Shown: one piece after another, positions 58,843-64,000 of the stretch
Position numbering within the stretch: the first letter of the stretch is position 1
Layout: each line of letters begins with the position of its first letter
NCBI GenBank assembly: GCA_000750105.3
Contig: JPHH03000001.1
Span: 868,001-932,000 of the forward strand
Source: Tolypocladium sp. Sup5 PDA-1
Lineage: Eukaryota; Ascomycota; Sordariomycetes; Hypocreales; Ophiocordycipitaceae
DNA length: 64,000 nt
Direction: 5' to 3'
The notes under the pieces: generated by a model
Seen by the model: only the letters and a program-made list of their open reading frames with translations
What the model was told of the DNA's origin: nothing
Database searches by the model: none
Translations under genes and position numbers: made by a program

Positions 58843-59626
58843 GCGTCAAATGCTGTGCTTGACCGGACATGTATTCATTCACTTGACTCGAGATGAATGT
58901 TGAGTTCAAGTGGTACTGGAGCCATCAACTCAGATGCGACTTCAACTTGCTTCTGACTGTTCTCGCGGTCGCGTCTCAGCGACCAAGATCTCGAGGTCGA
59001 TGGTTAAGGACGCAGCTTGCGTAGTAGGCTAACCTCCTCAGATGGCAGTCAGTAGGCACTAATTAGGTAGTACAGATGGAACCCTGGCATGATATGAATC
59101 ACGATTAAGTCGCCCAAGGCAGGTACGCAGGCGCCGATTCTAGGGAAGGGGCCCTGCAGTGCTCGCTTCCACTCCTGGGCCTTGGATGCCTCAATACGCA
59201 CGCAACCTCTTCTTCGTCCTCCATCTTCTCTGCTGCCAGCATCTTCACCACCCTCACCCCTCCCCTTTCGTTCCGCCTCCTCACCCTCCGCCTCCTGGAA
59301 AATCCGCTCACGCCGTTAGCGACATTATCACTCCTTCGACACTCAATCTTACGTTTTTGCTCGAATTTCCCACTTTCTTACAGCCAACGCGACGTGTTCG
59401 ATTGACGATTCTCGACATAGTTGCTTCCCGTACGACATTTTAAGTTCCTACCCGTCCACAGACGCTCGACAACAATAATTCAGGCCCTCCGGTCTCCGAC
59501 AAACGCAAGACAGCCTTCAGCGAGACGTCTCGCGATCGTCCGGCTCCGTTAATACGGGACTAGGCGGCAATGTTCTCCACGCTCTTCACTCATACTCAGG
59601 CCTAGCAGCCCCAAGCAGATACGGAC
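58843..59626. other. Promoter and leader of the MFS gene
   Basis: No gene is seen. From about 59160 the plus strand is C/T-rich, as expected of a fungal 5' leader. Confidence 0.5.
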
Positions 59627-62600
59627 ATGGACGGTGGCGATTTCGATCACACCCCTGCCCCCAGCGGCCGTCCGTCTCTGTCGTTACTTCGGAGTGATGA
59701 GGATGGAGGTTCTGCACCGAGCATCTCGTCGGCGACGAGGACAGCTGGAGTCCGGCACCATTTGCTGAAGACGTCAGCGAGTGGCCCTACGATTGTCGAC
59801 AGAGACATGCCCGTCCCGCCCGTCCTCAGCCAGTCTCCGGAAACGAGCAATACCGTCCCTGCGGCCCAGATACCGACAGTCGAGCTGGAGAACAAGGCGT
59901 CCATCACACCCAGACAATCTTCAACCATTTCCGTTGCTTCCTGCCCCGTGATGAGGTACGAGAGGATAGCAATGTCGCCAGTCACCCCATTATCCGACCG
60001 CGCCGCCCTTGGCAAGTCTCCCGTTCACCAAGAGGAATCTTGTTTTCGCTCCCATCATCCAAGTCATGCGAAGAGCGCCGACTTCGACGACAATGGGCCT
60101 TCAACAACAGCGTCTCGCAGTACACCGTCCACGCCGAGAGCCTGTTTGCAGAACTCGGATAATGACACAAAGATGGGAGAAGTGATGACTCAGGACGCAG
60201 CTTCCAGTGACGACTGCCGGGCTGTCGATATTCGCGTGGCAGTGCCAGGTCACCACGGCCATAGCCACGTCTCCAAGATTCGTCCAGCCCTCCAGCATTC
60301 TCCCACTCATCATCCCGTCATATTTGTTGAAAGCCATGGGCTCGACAATCGAAGGTCTCACAACAAAGTTGGCCCATTCGATCCTGCGCTGGAATGTGTA
60401 ACCGATTCGGAGCACGGGGAGGACAAGTTCGTTTCCGAGTCATCGACTGCTGTTTCTCTGAGCGACATGCACTGTGGCCAACGACGAGACAGTCGTGCTC
60501 GGAGTTCCCGTGCCAACTCTGAAGCTATTGGCAGCAGCTTAGTTCATGTGTGCCATAGACACATCTCGAAGGTCCAAGTTGCTGTGGACAGCCTGGACAT
60601 TGGGCTCCTTGATGAAGAGCATCTCTCTCCAGCCATTGATTCATTCGCCCCAGGACACAACCTCGAGTTTTCAGTGTCGAAAGTTCGACCGTATAGGCCT
60701 TCTGCCGATCGTGCCAACAAGGCTTTTCAACGCCCAGCTTACGGCTCCAAAGTGAAGCCAATGGATAAGTCCAACTCCAACAGTCCCGGACAGCAATCCC
60801 GACGGGGCAGTACAGAAAGCATTGAACCCCCTTCCCCGGTTCCGCATGAAGCAATGCAGTTTCCCGTCGCCAAGGTAAAGCCGTGTGTTGACGACTCTTC
60901 CAACGAAACTGGGCCCCATGGAGGGCATCATCATCTTCCAAAAGCACAGGTGTTCACGGACCGGCAACCCCCTTCTGCGTTCCCTTCACAGGGCGTATTA
61001 GATGAATGTCAGAGATGCCAGACACCAACACGATTTAGGGTACATGACTCGGAGGAGAGCAGCGAGGGGCCGAGTGCAGGTCCTGCTAATGAGCAAACGA
61101 ACCCATCGGAGCAACCTCCTGGCCTGCATCCCATTTCTCGTTGTGAGGAGTATCCGACTTACGCTGGATCGGCGCCGAATACCCTCGACATGTGTCAACA
61201 TCTCCCTCCATGTTCCGGGCAAACGCAACTGGGACCGAGCGAAGTTCAGAGCCAGGGCAACACGTCCCGTCCTTACCAAACAATCATCAAAGGCAACCAA
61301 GCTGCGGGTCGCATTCCGTCCCCCGACGATACAAGCTCTGAGTCGAGTTCGAATACTCCCACACAGGGTAGAGTATTTGAAGTGGCAGACGTGTATGGCG
61401 TTCCGCCTTTCGGGCAAGGGATGGAACCGCCAACCCGTTTCGGAAACTCACAAACTCCCAGGCCCATCCAAAACTTCATTCATGCGCCGATCCCGATCTC
61501 CAAAGTCCGGCCCTCTTTCCATATTCATAGCTTCAATGAGCACGAGGGTCACGCTTCGGTTTCAAAGGCAAAGGCTGCGGATAACGGGTCCCTTTCCGCT
61601 TCTTTCCGAAGCGATCGGTTCTTTAACATTGAACGCGACTCATCACAGCATGGAGGCAACGCCAATCAAAGAGAGAGAGCCTCAAACGGCTTTTCAGGTC
61701 GCAGCCAGTCCTTTGGCTCAATCCTGGACTACAAACGCACCGCACAGTGGCTTCGAGACGTCTTGAAACATCCTGAATCTTATACAACCAGGTTCACGGA
61801 ACGGCCAGGCAAGAGCAAGGACGCGAAACAAGCCTCACCTGGCCAACGACGACGATCTGAGTCCGTGTTGTCCAGTGTCCTGTCTGCACGCCGCCGCATA
61901 TCCACACGTTCTGCAAAGTCAGACTCAAAGTTTGACGGATATGGTTTTAAGCGTGCGGTCAGCGACCTGGAAAGGCTCTTGAACGAGGCTCTAGCCATTG
62001 CATCGCAAGTTGTCGACCCACCAGAAAGCCACCCACGTCAGGGATACAAGGAGCCATCCATCAGCCTGCATTCTCATTGCCACAGTTTTACAAGTGGGAA
62101 TGATGAATACAGCGGATCTCGGGTTAAGCTCACATCTCCAAGTGCTCTTGAGACCGCCGAGGACGTGGAAGAAATCGAGCTGGATGAGGTGGTAAGCTCG
62201 AAAAGACCGGCATACCGGCATGCGGCGACCTATTCTGGACTTCCAAGGCGACCACGACTGAATGAAGTCATCCAGGGCTACTCTGGTACGGGCGATGAAA
62301 TGAAGACGAGAGGGTTCGTTGGCAAAGCCGACTCGCCAAAGCCGACTCCTCAGACTGGGCCAAAGGTCGCTTTCGACATTCCTCGCCGCAAATCCAGCAG
62401 GAGCATGGCCAGATATGCCACCACCGCAACCGAAAGCGGCAAAGCCAGAGTAGACGCTGCCACCGAAGGCCCACAGAGGCGAGTCCGATACGGTGAAGTG
62501 CCGAGATATACCAAGGAGGTTGTCATTCAGCTCAGCCCAGAACATAAAACTCACCACGACCACGGAGAGGCTACGAGAAAAAAGGGTACGGCAGGACAAC

Positions 62601-64000
62601 ACGGGACCCATGGAGCTCACCGAGATCAAGGCAAGGGTGATGAAGAGCTTCCCGATCGCGACATCGCCGGCCGCCCCATGCATACGGAGCATGGAATCAG
62701 CCTTCGACGGAGGTCCCATGTCAGTCTTCGAGGTGCATCGGGATTCAGTCTGGCCAAGTCGCGCAAGCGGCAACCAACTGCGAGAGACTAGTCACCCAGT
62801 CGCAAGAGATTTGTTGCTTCGGTGGCATGCATAAGCACAGCCCTGATCGGGGTCATCCTGGGCATATATGCTGGCCTTGTCCCTTCAATCCAGTACTACA
62901 TCATCGACCAGTCCCACACCACGGTCTATGGAAATATGGGATGCTTTCTGGGTCTAGCTGTGCCGACGTTCTTCTTCTGGCCGCTGCCATTGCTTCACGG
63001 ACGGAAGCCGTACATTCTATCCAGCCTGGTGCTGGCGATGCCTCTCCTGTTCCCGCAGGCTCTTGCCGTTAACTCGCAGAGGCTTACCAATACAGTGTCG
63101 TGGAGAAGTATGCTGCTTGCTTCCCGGGCACTCATGGGTATATCCCTTGGGTTTGCAAGCATGAACTTTCACTCGATACTTACAGACCTCTTTGGGGCGT
63201 CCCTGATGAGTGGGAACCCTCACCAAGAAGTAGTCGATGACTTCGATGCGAGAAGACATGGCGGCGGCATGGGCGTTTGGTTGGGCATATGGACTTGGAG
63301 CTGGATCGGCTCACTTGGTGTCGGCTTTCTCGTCGGCGCCTGCATCATCGACAACTATCCTCCGGCGTGGGGCTTCTACGTCAGCATCATGATTATTGCT
63401 GTTGTGCTATTCCTCAACGTCGTGTGCCCCGAGGTTCGCCGATCCGCCTTTCGCCGATCGGTAGCTGAGGTGAGGACTGGAAGTGATATTTCGCGGCGAG
63501 TTGCGCGCGGTGAGATCATGATGCACAGAGTCAAAACTGGTCCGAAATGGGCCGGACAGGAGGTCTATCATGGCGTCGCTTTATCTCTTGAGATGCTTCG
63601 TCAGCCGGGCTTCGCTGTCATGACGCTCTACTCGTCCTGGATCTACGCCCAAGTGGTCCTGATCATTGTATTGCTGGGATCTCTCACTTCGCGGTTCTAC
63701 AAACTCCGATCCCCCGAAGTTGGGCTCCTCGTTGCCTCTATGGCCCTAGGGGCTTTTCTTGCGATCCCCTTTCAGAAGGCCAGCTTCTTCTCAAGGTCTC
63801 GGCAGGCACAAATGAACAGCAACCTGGCAACGCTGAACCGTAAAGTTGCGTGGTCGTCTCACCTGGTTCGTCGGACGATCTTCACGCTGCTATTACCACT
63901 CGCGGGCATCTGCTATGCTGCTGTCTCTTCGGGACCACCGATGCATGTTAGTGTTCCGACCATATTTTCAACTTGCGTGGGATTTCTGTCCTGCCTCGCC
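59627..64000 (+). CDS. Giant N-tailed MFS transporter gene, in-frame TAG, cut by window end
   Basis: One frame runs from the ATG at 59627 to the window edge, broken only by TAG at 62789-62791. The first 1054 residues are hydrophilic and disordered, with repeated SKVRP-like words. A helical segment near 705-790 includes LDYKRTAQWLRDVLKHPES and GFKRAVSDLERLLNEALAIA. After the TAG the frame continues SPSRKRFVASVACIS, then transmembrane helices typical of the major facilitator superfamily. These include ALIGVILGIYAGLVPSIQYY, FLGLAVPTFFFWPLPLLHGR, GVWLGIWTWSWIGSLGVGFL and IYAQVVLIIVLLGSL. Such long-tailed MFS proteins occur across filamentous fungi; the substrate is unknown. As written, translation stops before the membrane part, so the gene may be a null allele, use read-through or a hidden intron, or contain a sequence error. 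The 3' end is outside the window. Confidence 0.8.
62789..62791 (+). other. In-frame amber codon between tail and MFS domain
   Basis: The codons before (ACT GCG AGA GAC) and after (TCA CCC AGT CGC AAG) this TAG are in the same frame and both read as protein. A single G-to-A change from TGG (Trp) would create it. Confidence 0.8.

Overview
The window is nuclear DNA of a filamentous ascomycete, most likely a Sordariomycete and probably of the Hypocreales. The signs are 47-124 nt introns with GTAAGT-like donors and CTAAC/CTGAC branch sites, GC-rich coding sequence, both strands used gene by gene, and a gene set found in moulds (ApsA/Num1, Pom1-type DYRK kinase, SIN Cdc14, Ies4, Vid30/Gid1, a Pex24-family peroxin). 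The order assignment is inference from style, not from a search. Splice sites below were placed by eye from donor, branch point, acceptor and reading frame. | Layout: 0.5-8.9 kb holds apsA-like (+), OTU2 deubiquitinase (+), a TPMT-like methyltransferase (-) and a GFA-domain protein (-). 9-15.5 kb is mixed: a decayed hypothetical gene (-), a four-exon SDR (+), a 74-residue small protein (-), then 2.5 kb without a visible gene. 15.5-22.2 kb holds SAM35-like (+), VID30/GID1 (-, six exons) and IES4 (-). 24-28.7 kb is a nested transposon block: a Tc1-type element (TA duplication, 29-bp TIRs, DD34E transposase) split by a 3.2-kb hAT element (8-bp duplication) whose own transposase is decayed. 29.3-36.8 kb holds a Ser/Thr-rich orphan, indoleamine 2,3-dioxygenase with striking upstream palindromes, a Cys-rich single-pass membrane protein and cdc14. 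38.6-48.4 kb holds GGPP synthase (+), a dysferlin-domain peroxin (-) and the Pom1-like kinase (+). 48.4-56.6 kb is gene-poor, with only a 77-residue conserved-looking protein. 56.6-64 kb holds an orphan three-exon gene, a GNAT acetyltransferase and a very large MFS transporter gene that runs off the window and carries an in-frame TAG just before its membrane domain. | How the genes relate: most look like unlinked housekeeping genes and no biosynthetic cluster is visible. Several concern cell polarity, nuclear positioning and septation (ApsA, Pom1-like, Cdc14) or protein turnover (OTU2, Vid30), but they are dispersed and need not be co-regulated. The items most worth a second look are the defective hAT inside an otherwise open Tc1 element, the amber codon in the MFS gene, and the palindromes upstream of the dioxygenase.
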